A stretch of 11,648 nucleotides of DNA from Candidatus Rifleibacteriota bacterium (GTDB lineage: Bacteria; UBP17; UBA6191; JACPRK01), in NCBI GenBank assembly GCA_016213865.1, contig JACQZL010000225.1, positions 1 to 11,648 on the forward strand. Reading direction: 5' to 3'. The notes beneath the pieces were generated by a model. The model was not told the origin of the DNA. It was given only the letters and a program-made list of their open reading frames with translations, and did no database searches. Both the position numbers and the translations under genes were made by a program. Within the stretch, counting starts at the first letter, position 1. The number at the start of each line of letters is the position of its first letter. This document shows, piece by piece, positions 5,582 to 11,648 of this stretch.

Positions 5582-5587
5582 AAGGAG
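5582..5587 (+). promoter_or_regulatory. Shine-Dalgarno that decides the DUF3795 start
   Basis: AAGGAG is followed by 6 nt and GTG at 5594. This favours GTG over the in-frame ATG at 5573, which has no ribosome binding site. Confidence 0.6.
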
Positions 5588-5593
5588 ACGACC

Positions 5594-5944
5594 GTGACCA
5601 AGATGATCTCGATGTGCGGACTCGATTGCGCAGGGTGTCCGGCCTTTCTCGCTCGCCTGAACAACGACCAGGCGCTGCGCGAAAAGACCGCCGTGGAGTG
5701 GTCCGCGCAGTTCCAGTGCGATTTCAAGGCTGCTGACATCAACTGTGTCGGCTGCCTGGTTCGCGAAGGCGCGCACATAGGCCACTGCTCGGAGTGCGAG
5801 ATGAGGCTCTGCGGCCTGGCAAAGGGCGTCAAGAACTGCGCCCATTGCGGCGACTACCCCTGCGCCCCTCTCTCCAAGTTCCTGGAGATGGTCCCTCCCG
5901 CCAAGGCGAACCTCGAAGAGGTCCGCAAGTCGCTGAAGCCCTGA
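5594..5944 (+). CDS. DUF3795 cysteine-rich protein
   Basis: 116 residues with 12 cysteines: C8, C12, C15, C42, C51, C54, C65, C68, C73, C82, C85 and C90. The pattern CGLDC..CPAF at the start, IN-C-x2-C in the middle, HC-x2-C-x4-C, and NCAHCGDYPC near the end is diagnostic of DUF3795 (PF12675 type). The paired cysteines point to zinc or Fe-S binding, but the family's role is unknown. No signal peptide, so likely cytoplasmic. An ATG at 5573 would add 7 residues. It is divergent from the small exported protein (131 bp between starts) and convergent with modC (12 bp between stops, no terminator seen). Confidence 0.88.
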   Translation: MTKMISMCGLDCAGCPAFLARLNNDQALREKTAVEWSAQFQCDFKAADINCVGCLVREGAHIGHCSECEMRLCGLAKGVKNCAHCGDYPCAPLSKFLEMVPPAKANLEEVRKSLKP

Positions 5945-5956
5945 GCGGCCCCGACG

Positions 5957-7027
5957 TCACAGCACCGACACGGCCTTGATCTGGGCGTAGAGCGCGAGAC
6001 CCGAGGCCAGGCCCAGGACGTGGGCCGAGTGGCGAGTCACCAGGGACCAGACCGTGGCGCCGGCCACGTCGAGGCGCACGAGCACTTCGGCCGGCCCCCG
6101 CGGAGAGAGCGAGACGACGCGCGCGCGCAGGATGTTCGAGATGCTTGTCTTCTCAGGCGGCACCAGCGCCAGCGAGACGTCGCGGGCCCGCAGGAGGACG
6201 CGGGCCTGCCGGCCGACTGCCAGCTCACGCCGCGGAACGTGCAGGACGCCCTGCGGGAACTCGAGCCGGGTGAGCTGGAAGTCCTCGTCGTGACCTGCCA
6301 CGGTCACGGAGAGCACGGCCTCGACGTCGGACTCGTCGATCAGGAAAGCGTCCAGGCGCGAGACCAGCTCGGCGAGCGGCCCGTGGTCGCGCACCCGTCC
6401 ACGCTCCATCAGCACCAGGTAGTCGGCCATCCGGGCGGCCTCGGCCGTCGCGTGCGTGACGTAGACGACGGGGATGGAGAGCTCGTCGTGCAGCCGCTCG
6501 AGGTAGGGCAGGATCTCGGCCTTGCTGGCCGAGTCCAGGGCCGACAGCGGCTCGTCCATCAAGAGGAGCCGAGGGCTGGAGACGAGGGCGCGGGCGATCG
6601 CGACTCGCTGCCGCTCGCCGCCCGAGAGGCCGTCTGACCGGCGATGCAGCAGGTGCGAGAGCCCCAGAAGAGCCGTTGCCTCCTCCAGCGAGACGCGCCT
6701 CTCTCCAACCGGGACCAGCCGCACGGCGAAGTCGAGGTTGCCGCGTACGTCCAGGTGCGGAAAGACCGTCGGTTCCTGGAAGACGTAGCCCACGGCTCGC
6801 CGGTGCGTCGGTACGAAGAGGCGCCGCGAGTCGTCCTGCCAGACCTCGTCACGCACCTGCAGGAACCCGCCGGCTGGCCGCTCCAAGCCTGCCAGGCAGC
6901 GCAAGAACGTCGTTTTCCCGCACCCGGACGGGCCGACGACGGCCGCCACTCCGCGGTCGGGCCAGATCAGGTCGACCTCCAGCGCGAAGTCCTGCCGCTC
7001 CAGCCTGAACCTGGCCGCAATGCTCAC
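5957..7027 (-). CDS. modC: Molybdate ABC transporter ATP-binding protein ModC
   Basis: 356 residues; the cytoplasmic ATPase that drives molybdate import with ModB. Walker A GPSGCGKTT is at 32-40, the Q-loop FQEP at 83-86, the ABC signature LSGGE at 134-138, Walker B LLLMDEP at 154-160 and the switch histidine at 192. A C-terminal TOBE/Mop domain begins around 293 (KTSISNILRARV), the typical ModC feature that distinguishes it from other importers. The GTG start at 7027 overlaps the modB stop as GTGA, a sign of translational coupling. The frame is open further upstream, but that would overlap all of modB. It is the last gene of the operon. Confidence 0.95.
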   Translation of the reverse strand: MSIAARFRLERQDFALEVDLIWPDRGVAAVVGPSGCGKTTFLRCLAGLERPAGGFLQVRDEVWQDDSRRLFVPTHRRAVGYVFQEPTVFPHLDVRGNLDFAVRLVPVGERRVSLEEATALLGLSHLLHRRSDGLSGGERQRVAIARALVSSPRLLLMDEPLSALDSASKAEILPYLERLHDELSIPVVYVTHATAEAARMADYLVLMERGRVRDHGPLAELVSRLDAFLIDESDVEAVLSVTVAGHDEDFQLTRLEFPQGVLHVPRRELAVGRQARVLLRARDVSLALVPPEKTSISNILRARVVSLSPRGPAEVLVRLDVAGATVWSLVTRHSAHVLGLASGLALYAQIKAVSVL

Positions 7028-7704
7028 AACCGCGTCCGCTCGAAGGCCCGGTTGACCAGGTAGAGCCCGGTCAACAAGAGGAAGGAGAAAGCCAGGAGGC
7101 CGCCCGCCAGCACTTGCGCTCGAGCGTGGTCGAGCGCCTCGGCGTGGTCGTAGATGGCGATCGAGAGCACCCGCGTCACGCCCGGGATGTTGCCCCCGAC
7201 CATCAAGATGACACCGAACTCGCCCAGTGTGTGGGCGAAGCTCATCGCCGCAGCAGAGACGAACCCCCTGCGAGCGAGCGGCACGGCGACCGTGAAGAAG
7301 CGGCGCAGCGGTCCCGCCCGAAGCGTGGCCGCCACCTCCAGGGGCCGCTGGCCCACCGCCGCGAAGGCGTCCTGCAGCGGCTGGATCGCAAACGGCAGCG
7401 AGTAGAGGACCGATGCGATGACCATCCCGGTGAAGGTGAAGGCCAGGTGATGCCCACCCGCCCGTTCGAGCGCACCGCCGATGGCCCCGTTCGGCCCCAG
7501 AAGCACCAGCAGGTAGTACCCCAGCACGGTTGGCGGCAACACCAGCGGGAGCGCCACGACGGCCTCGACCAGCACCCTGCCCCTCCAGCGCGTGCGCGCC
7601 AGCCACCAGGCGAGCGGGGTCCCTCCGACGAGCAGGATGGCCGTCGTCGTCGCCGCCAGCCGCGTGGTGAGGGCTATGGTCGTGAGATCGGCGGCGTCGA
7701 GCAT
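7024..7704 (-). CDS. modB: Molybdate ABC transporter permease ModB
   Basis: 226 residues, inner membrane. About five hydrophobic segments are visible (roughly 13-32, 47-69, 88-110, 145-170 and 198-217). LPLVLPPTVLGYYLL at 52-66 is the characteristic ModB segment. The EAA loop that contacts ModC is at about 123-142 (EVAATLRAGPLRRFFTVAVP), and HTLGEFGVILMVGGNIPG at 158-175 is another hallmark. It starts 12 bp after the modA stop; a GAGGG stretch lies close before the ATG. It overlaps modC by 4 bp. Length is normal for the family. Confidence 0.95.
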   Translation of the reverse strand: MLDAADLTTIALTTRLAATTTAILLVGGTPLAWWLARTRWRGRVLVEAVVALPLVLPPTVLGYYLLVLLGPNGAIGGALERAGGHHLAFTFTGMVIASVLYSLPFAIQPLQDAFAAVGQRPLEVAATLRAGPLRRFFTVAVPLARRGFVSAAAMSFAHTLGEFGVILMVGGNIPGVTRVLSIAIYDHAEALDHARAQVLAGGLLAFSFLLLTGLYLVNRAFERTRL

Positions 7705-7716
7705 GGCCCTCGCCCA

Positions 7717-8484
7717 TCACGGCTGGCGTTCGCCGGGCAGGACGAAGCCGAAAGTCCGGAGGATGCCGCGGGCCCGTTCTCCCTGGCAGAAATCGGCGAG
7801 CTCCCCGGCTCGCGGGTCCGAGGCCGCCCTCTTCAATACGCAGTACGCCTGGTCGAGCGGTTCGTGCAGCTCCTCGGGGACCAGCACGAAGCTGCCCGCC
7901 GCTGTCAATTCGCGGCCCAGGGCCAGCGAGTAGGCGATGAGCCCGGCGTCGGCGGCGCCGCTCTCGACGAGCTGGGCGGCGTGGGAGACGTTTTCGCCGA
8001 GGACCAGCTTGGGCTGGACTGCAGCCAAGACGCCTGCCTTCCGCAAGACCTGCTCGGCCCGTTGTCCGTACGGCGCATGCCTCGGGTTGGCGATCGCGAC
8101 CTTTCGAAACCGCTCGCCGACGAGCGCGGCCAGGGTCAGTCGGGAGGCGTCACGCCCCGGCCACCAGAGGACGATGCGGCCGCGAGCATACGGGACCGGT
8201 CCACGGACGGTCAGGCCCCGGGCAGCCAGCCTGAGGGCGAAGTCGATGTCGGCCGAGAAGAAGAGGTCGAAGGGCGCGCCGTTCTCTATCTGGGCTGCCA
8301 GCTTTCCTGACGAGCCGAAGATCAGCTCCAGTTCGGTGCCCGGGTGGGCCTTGACGAACGCTTCTCGCACCTCCGACAGGGCGTAGCGCAGATCGGCCGC
8401 CGCGGCCACCCGTAGCGGTTCCGTCGCGCACGCGGGCTGGAACGTGAAGACACTGGCGATTGCCGCCAGAAGGAGTGGCTTCAT
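7717..8484 (-). CDS. modA: Periplasmic molybdate-binding protein ModA
   Basis: 255 residues. The signal peptide (MKPLLLAAIASVFTFQPACA) is probably cleaved after residue 20; a C19 is present but there is no clear lipobox. VAAAADLRYAL (26-36), IFGSSGKLAAQI (55-66), PFDLFFSAD (71-79), GENVSHAAQLVESGAADAGLIAYS at about 163-186 are the conserved ModA ligand-binding segments; residues near A28, S58-S59, V166-S167 and Y185 would hold the oxyanion. Tungstate is an alternative ligand. GGAGG (8491-8495) is 6 nt before the ATG. The ATG overlaps the regulator's stop as ATGA. The open frame runs far upstream but without family similarity, and it overlaps the regulator. Confidence 0.95.
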   Translation of the reverse strand: MKPLLLAAIASVFTFQPACATEPLRVAAAADLRYALSEVREAFVKAHPGTELELIFGSSGKLAAQIENGAPFDLFFSADIDFALRLAARGLTVRGPVPYARGRIVLWWPGRDASRLTLAALVGERFRKVAIANPRHAPYGQRAEQVLRKAGVLAAVQPKLVLGENVSHAAQLVESGAADAGLIAYSLALGRELTAAGSFVLVPEELHEPLDQAYCVLKRAASDPRAGELADFCQGERARGILRTFGFVLPGERQP

Positions 8485-9665
8485 TGGGAGCCTCCGGACG
8501 TGGATGCGCTTGGCCCGAACCGGGCCAGCACGGTCCCGGTGCGGGTGACGTCGTAGCCGGGCAGGGCCGCCAGGTCCTCGCGCAGCCGGCGGCTCTGGAG
8601 CAGGTCCAGCGTGGCCTGGACCGCGGGATGTTCGGCCGCGTCCCCCGGAATCACCAGGTCGAAGTGAACCTCCGTCAGCGGCACGAAGTCGAGCTCGCAG
8701 GCGACCGCCACCGCGGCCAGGCCCACGCCGGCGTCCGCCGCTCCTGCGGCGATCGCCCTGGCCACGGCCATATGGCTGGCGGCGAGCGTCTGGTAGCCGG
8801 CCACGCGCTCGGCCGGAAGGCCCGCGCGGGCGAGCAACGTGTCCAGGACGTCCCGACTTCCGGCACCCTTCGCCCGGTTGACGATCGTCACTCCGGGACG
8901 CGCCAGGTCCTCGATGCCACGCAGGTGCTTGGGATTGCCGCGACGCACCATCAGCCCCTGCTCCCAGCGTGCGAAGGCGACCACGAGGCCGCCACCGCCG
9001 GCGAGGGCCTTCCTGGCGTGGACCAGGTTGAACTCTCCGCTGCGCGCATCCCTCAGGTGAGAGCCGGCGATATGAACCCCGCCTTTGGCCACGGCCGCAA
9101 GGGCTGTTCGGCTGGGGGCGGGAAGCCAGCTCAGGCGCATCTCGGGCCGTGCACGTTCCAGGTGAGCGCCCAGGAGGCCCAGACCGGGATCGCACCCCAT
9201 CAGGAACGCCGTCGTCTCGAGCCGGCTCGGATCGACGAAGAGCCTGGCCAGGCTCTGCGGGCCGTCAGATTCCAGCAGACCATCGGCCGGCGAGAACCCC
9301 TCGCACAGCGCCAGTCCGTGCGTCAGGGGGTGCGCCACCAGCCGGCCGCGGACGCGCCCCACGACCACCCGCGTCGGTCCCCGCTCGGGTTTCTGCCACA
9401 TCTCCACGGGGCAGAGCGGCGTCTCCTCCGCCAGACGGAAGAGCTCCTCCACCCGGCAGCCGAAGACCCGCGCCAACTGCAGGGCAACCGAGGTGTTCGG
9501 CAAGTAATGGCCGCCCTCGATGGCGTTGATCGCCTGACGGGTCAAGCCGGTGCGCTTGGCCAGCTCCTGCTGCGAAAGGTGCGCGGCCGTGCGGAGCTCC
9601 CGCAGGTGATTGAGCAATCCGGCCTCCGCCTGACGGGCCGAGGAACGTCCTGTTCGCGTTGACAT
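8481..9665 (-). CDS. XRE-type regulator with molybdate-binding PBP-like domain
   Basis: 394 residues. Residues about 18-77 form an XRE/Cro helix-turn-helix (LRELRTAAHLSQQELAKRTG, LTRQAINAIEGG). Residues about 185-370 match the periplasmic-binding-protein-like sensor domain of the COG1910/PF12727 type: GGVHIAGSHL, WEQGLMVRRGNP, TIVNRAKGAGSRDVLD, HMAVARAIAAGAADAGVG and FDLVIP. No signal peptide is present, so it is a cytoplasmic one-component regulator, inferred to sense molybdate and control its own operon in the role ModE plays elsewhere. The stop overlaps the modA start (ATGA). The ATG at 9665 has TATACT 7 nt upstream and a 20-bp palindrome across it; an earlier in-frame ATG at 9764 would place the operator inside the gene. 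The middle part (80-185) is a linker of unclear fold. Confidence 0.9.
   Translation of the reverse strand: MSTRTGRSSARQAEAGLLNHLRELRTAAHLSQQELAKRTGLTRQAINAIEGGHYLPNTSVALQLARVFGCRVEELFRLAEETPLCPVEMWQKPERGPTRVVVGRVRGRLVAHPLTHGLALCEGFSPADGLLESDGPQSLARLFVDPSRLETTAFLMGCDPGLGLLGAHLERARPEMRLSWLPAPSRTALAAVAKGGVHIAGSHLRDARSGEFNLVHARKALAGGGGLVVAFARWEQGLMVRRGNPKHLRGIEDLARPGVTIVNRAKGAGSRDVLDTLLARAGLPAERVAGYQTLAASHMAVARAIAAGAADAGVGLAAVAVACELDFVPLTEVHFDLVIPGDAAEHPAVQATLDLLQSRRLREDLAALPGYDVTRTGTVLARFGPSASTSGGSQ
8491..8495 (-). promoter_or_regulatory. Shine-Dalgarno of modA
   Basis: GGAGG, 6 nt before ATG 8484 and inside the end of the regulator gene. It fixes the modA start and contrasts with the leaderless first gene of the operon. 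Confidence 0.7.
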
Positions 9666-9666
9666 C

Positions 9667-9686
9667 GTGTCCAGTATACAGGACAC
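9667..9686 (-). promoter_or_regulatory. Operator palindrome over a leaderless promoter (mod operon)
   Basis: The plus strand reads gtgtccagtatacaggacac, a 20-bp palindrome with one mismatched base pair (outer GTGTCC/GGACAC, inner GTATAC). On the minus strand the -10 TATACT (9678-9673) lies in its centre and is followed by 7 nt (GGACACG) and the ATG at 9665. Binding by a dimeric XRE regulator here would block RNA polymerase. It is the only promoter-like site found for the regulator-modABC operon. Confidence 0.7.
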
Positions 9687-9751
9687 ACGGCTCCCGTCGC
9701 CACCATGCTCGTGGGTCGGGAGCGACGCTAGCTCATGGGATATCTCGAGTG

Positions 9752-9839
9752 AACACAGAGACACAAAGACACGGAGCCACAGAGAAGAGTCTCATCAAAT
9801 CAGCTCCTCTGTGGTTCTGTGCCTCTGTGGCTCCGTGTT
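9752..9839. repeat. Octamer-repeat hairpin element, CACAGAGR type
   Basis: Each arm is four tandem octamers of consensus RCACRGAG-like sequence (left arm 9753-9784, right arm 9807-9838 on the opposite strand), with a loop of about 22 nt (9785-9806). The outer ends AACAC and GTGTT pair. Most arm positions are complementary, with scattered mismatches. Elements rich in ACACAGAG occur widely in environmental genomes (from memory). It sits between the 3' end of glgP and the promoter of the mod operon, both on the minus strand, so it could fold in glgP mRNA and shield or terminate it. Confidence 0.75.
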
Positions 9840-9920
9840 GATTGACGACTCTTCAGCGATCGTGGACATGCGGGTTCCCACTTCTCTGCATGCTCCCCGC
9901 AAGCCCGCGGCCCGCCGGAG

Positions 9921-11648
9921 CTACGACTGAAGCTCGATCGGCACCGGCTCGACCTTCCAGATGTGCCGGCAGTACTCTCGAATGGCCCGGTCCGACGAGA
10001 AGCGGCCCATCCGGGCGACGTTCAGGATCGAGGCGCTGACCCAGTCGTCGGTCCTGGCGAAGGCGGCGTCCACCGCCTCCTGGCAGTCCACGTACGCGGC
10101 GAAGTCGGCCAGCACCAGGAAAGGGTCCTGGTAGAGCAGCGAATCGACCAGCGGCTGGAAGGTCGTGCGATCGCCGCCCGAGAAGAACCCGGAGGCGACG
10201 AGGTCGATTGCCTCGCGCAGGCGCGGGTCGAAGTGATAGCACGCCGCCGGCTCGTAGCCGCGCGCCTTCAACGCCTGCACCTCTCCCGCGTCGAGCCCGA
10301 ACAGGAAGAAGTTCTCCGGTCCCACCGCCTCGCGGATCTCGACGTTGGCCCCGTCCAGCGTCCCGAGGGTCAGGGCCCCGTTCATCGAGAACTTCATGTT
10401 GCCCGTGCCGGACGCTTCCATGCCGGCCGTGGAGATCTGCTCCGACAGGTCGGCGGCGGGGTAGACGCGCTGGGCGTTGCTAACGTTGAAGTTAGGAAGG
10501 AAGACGACCTTGAGCCAGTCGCGGGTGTCGGGGTCGGCGTTGACCACGTTGCCGACGCAATGGATGAGATGGATGATCTGCTTGGCCAGGAAGTACCCCG
10601 GTGCCGCCTTGCCCCCGAAGATGAAGGTCCGTGGCGCCATCGCCCCGCGTCCCTCGCGTTTGAGCCGGGCGTATCGGCTGATGACGTGGAGCAGGTTCAG
10701 GTGCTGGCGCTTGTACTCGTGGAACCGCTTGACCTGCACGTCGAAGAGCGAGCGCGGATCGACCCGCAGTCCCTGCTTTCTCTCGATGATGCGTGCCAGG
10801 TCGGCCTTGTTCTCGAGCTTGATGCGGCCCCAGCGCTCCCGGAAGGCCCCGTCCGAGGCGAACCGTTCCAGGCCGCCCAGGTCTTCCAGGTCGCGGGCCC
10901 AATCGTCGCCGACGGCCTCCGTGATGAGGGCCGCCAGGCGAGGGTTGGCCAGCACCACGAACCGCCGCGGAGTGACGCCGTTGGTGACGTTCAGGAACCG
11001 GTCCGGCCAGAGCGCGTGAAAGTCGTGCAGCAGTTGCCGGGCCAGCAGCTCGCTGTGCAGCTTCGCCACGCCGTTGATCGTCTGGCTTCCGACGCAGGCC
11101 AGGTGCGCCATGCGCACATGGCGCCCGCCGGTTTCGTCGATGAGCGACAGGCGCTGCACCCTCGCATCGTCTCCCGGGAAGGCCGCCCGGACCTCATCGA
11201 GGAACCGGCGGTTCAACTCGTAGATGATCTGCATGTGGCGCGGGAGCAGGCTGGAGAACAGGCCGACGGGCCACTTTTCGAGCGCCTCCGGGAGCAGGGT
11301 GTGGTTGGTGTAGCCGAAGGTCCGCCGCGTGATCTCCCAGGCCTCGTCCCAGCCCATGCCGTGTTCGTCGAGCAGCAGCCGCATCAGCTCGGCCACCGAA
11401 ATCGACGGATGGGTGTCGTTGAGTTGCACGGCGTACTTCTCGTGGAAGTCGTGCAAGGTGGGAGCCCGCTGCAAGTGGATGCGGATCATGTCCTGCAGGG
11501 AGCAGGAGACGAAGAAGTACTGCTGCTCCAGGCGCAACTGCTTGCCCGCCATCGAGGCGTCGTTCGGATAGAGGATCTTCGTCAGGTTCTCCGAGGCGAC
11601 GTTGTCCTCGACCGCACCGTAGTAGTCGCCCTTGTTGAACGCCTGGAG
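9921..11648 (-). CDS. glgP: Glycogen phosphorylase, partial (C-terminal 575 residues)
   Basis: Releases glucose-1-phosphate from glycogen or related alpha-glucans with pyridoxal phosphate; cytoplasmic. The gene enters from the right edge in frame, beginning LQAFNKGDYYGAVEDN, and ends at TAG 9921-9923. Conserved stretches, numbered in the visible part: SENLTKILYPND (19-30), QYFFVSCSLQD (43-53), QLNDTHPSI (75-83), NGVTPRRF (223-230), KRFHEYKRQHLN (307-318), and EASGTGNMKFSMNGALT with the PLP-binding lysine at 419. All active-site motifs visible are intact. About 250 N-terminal residues are missing compared with the usual length of 800-850. Specificity for glycogen against maltodextrin cannot be told. 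No clear intrinsic terminator follows, apart from the hairpin element downstream. Confidence 0.97.
   Translation of the reverse strand, partial: LQAFNKGDYYGAVEDNVASENLTKILYPNDASMAGKQLRLEQQYFFVSCSLQDMIRIHLQRAPTLHDFHEKYAVQLNDTHPSISVAELMRLLLDEHGMGWDEAWEITRRTFGYTNHTLLPEALEKWPVGLFSSLLPRHMQIIYELNRRFLDEVRAAFPGDDARVQRLSLIDETGGRHVRMAHLACVGSQTINGVAKLHSELLARQLLHDFHALWPDRFLNVTNGVTPRRFVVLANPRLAALITEAVGDDWARDLEDLGGLERFASDGAFRERWGRIKLENKADLARIIERKQGLRVDPRSLFDVQVKRFHEYKRQHLNLLHVISRYARLKREGRGAMAPRTFIFGGKAAPGYFLAKQIIHLIHCVGNVVNADPDTRDWLKVVFLPNFNVSNAQRVYPAADLSEQISTAGMEASGTGNMKFSMNGALTLGTLDGANVEIREAVGPENFFLFGLDAGEVQALKARGYEPAACYHFDPRLREAIDLVASGFFSGGDRTTFQPLVDSLLYQDPFLVLADFAAYVDCQEAVDAAFARTDDWVSASILNVARMGRFSSDRAIREYCRHIWKVEPVPIELQS

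Noticed and set aside
5945..5956. Bidirectional terminator between the DUF3795 gene and modC
   Set aside because: Only 12 bp separate the stop codons, and no stem-loop with a T-run is visible.
7028..7720. Upstream extension of the modC frame
   Set aside because: It would overlap all of modB in another frame; the GTGA overlap at 7024-7027 gives a clear start.
8485..9195. Upstream extension of the modA frame
   Set aside because: It overlaps the regulator, has no similarity to ModA, and a signal peptide with a Shine-Dalgarno starts at 8484.
9840..9920. Intrinsic terminator directly after glgP
   Set aside because: Only short 4-bp stems and no U-tract; the octamer hairpin further on is the only strong structure.

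Overview
The window is GC-rich (about two thirds by eye) and codes for a diderm (Gram-negative type) bacterium: it has an outer-membrane porin ending in phenylalanine, several exported proteins, a periplasmic molybdate-binding protein and a glycogen phosphorylase. Palindromic dispersed repeats sit in most longer gaps. Three isolated genes have no Shine-Dalgarno but a -10-like TANNNT exactly 7 nt before ATG, which suggests leaderless mRNAs. This combination fits an environmental high-GC lineage such as Acidobacteriota, Myxococcota or Planctomycetota, but no marker in the window fixes the phylum.

Layout. 1-365: the distal end of a CRISPR array (five 36-bp repeats, the last one decayed) with no cas genes in view. 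366-991: about 626 bp without a convincing gene, holding perfect palindromes, an imperfect inverted repeat and a duplicated promoter-like motif. 992-2161 (+): a YkgJ-type cysteine-cluster gene whose 3' end is interrupted by a 163-bp MITE-like element (1998-2160) with 15-bp terminal inverted repeats and a 5-bp target duplication. The displaced original 3' end can still be read to 2233. 2234-2561: gene-free, with an octamer-repeat hairpin element. 2562-3431 (+): an exported DUF2059-like protein. 3442-4740 (-): a DcaP-like porin. 4893-5462 (-): a small exported protein of unknown function. 5594-5944 (+): a 12-cysteine DUF3795 protein. 5957-9665 (-): a molybdate uptake operon in the order regulator-modA-modB-modC. 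9666-9920: operator/promoter plus a second octamer-repeat hairpin. 9921-11648 (-): the C-terminal 575 residues of glycogen phosphorylase, running off the window.

How the genes work together. The regulator joins an XRE helix-turn-helix to a periplasmic-binding-protein-like (COG1910-type) molybdate-sensing domain. It overlaps modA by ATGA, modA is 12 bp from modB, and modB overlaps modC by GTGA, so the four genes look like one translationally coupled unit. Its only evident promoter carries a 20-bp near-perfect palindrome over the -10, a natural autoregulatory operator that would control the whole operon by molybdate.

The most notable observation is the MITE-like insertion. Element plus target duplication is 168 bp (56 codons), so frame is kept. 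Removing it restores a clean 357-residue protein. In the present gene the stop codon is made by the junction of the element's right end and the duplicated target. No complete new defence or metabolic system is evident.
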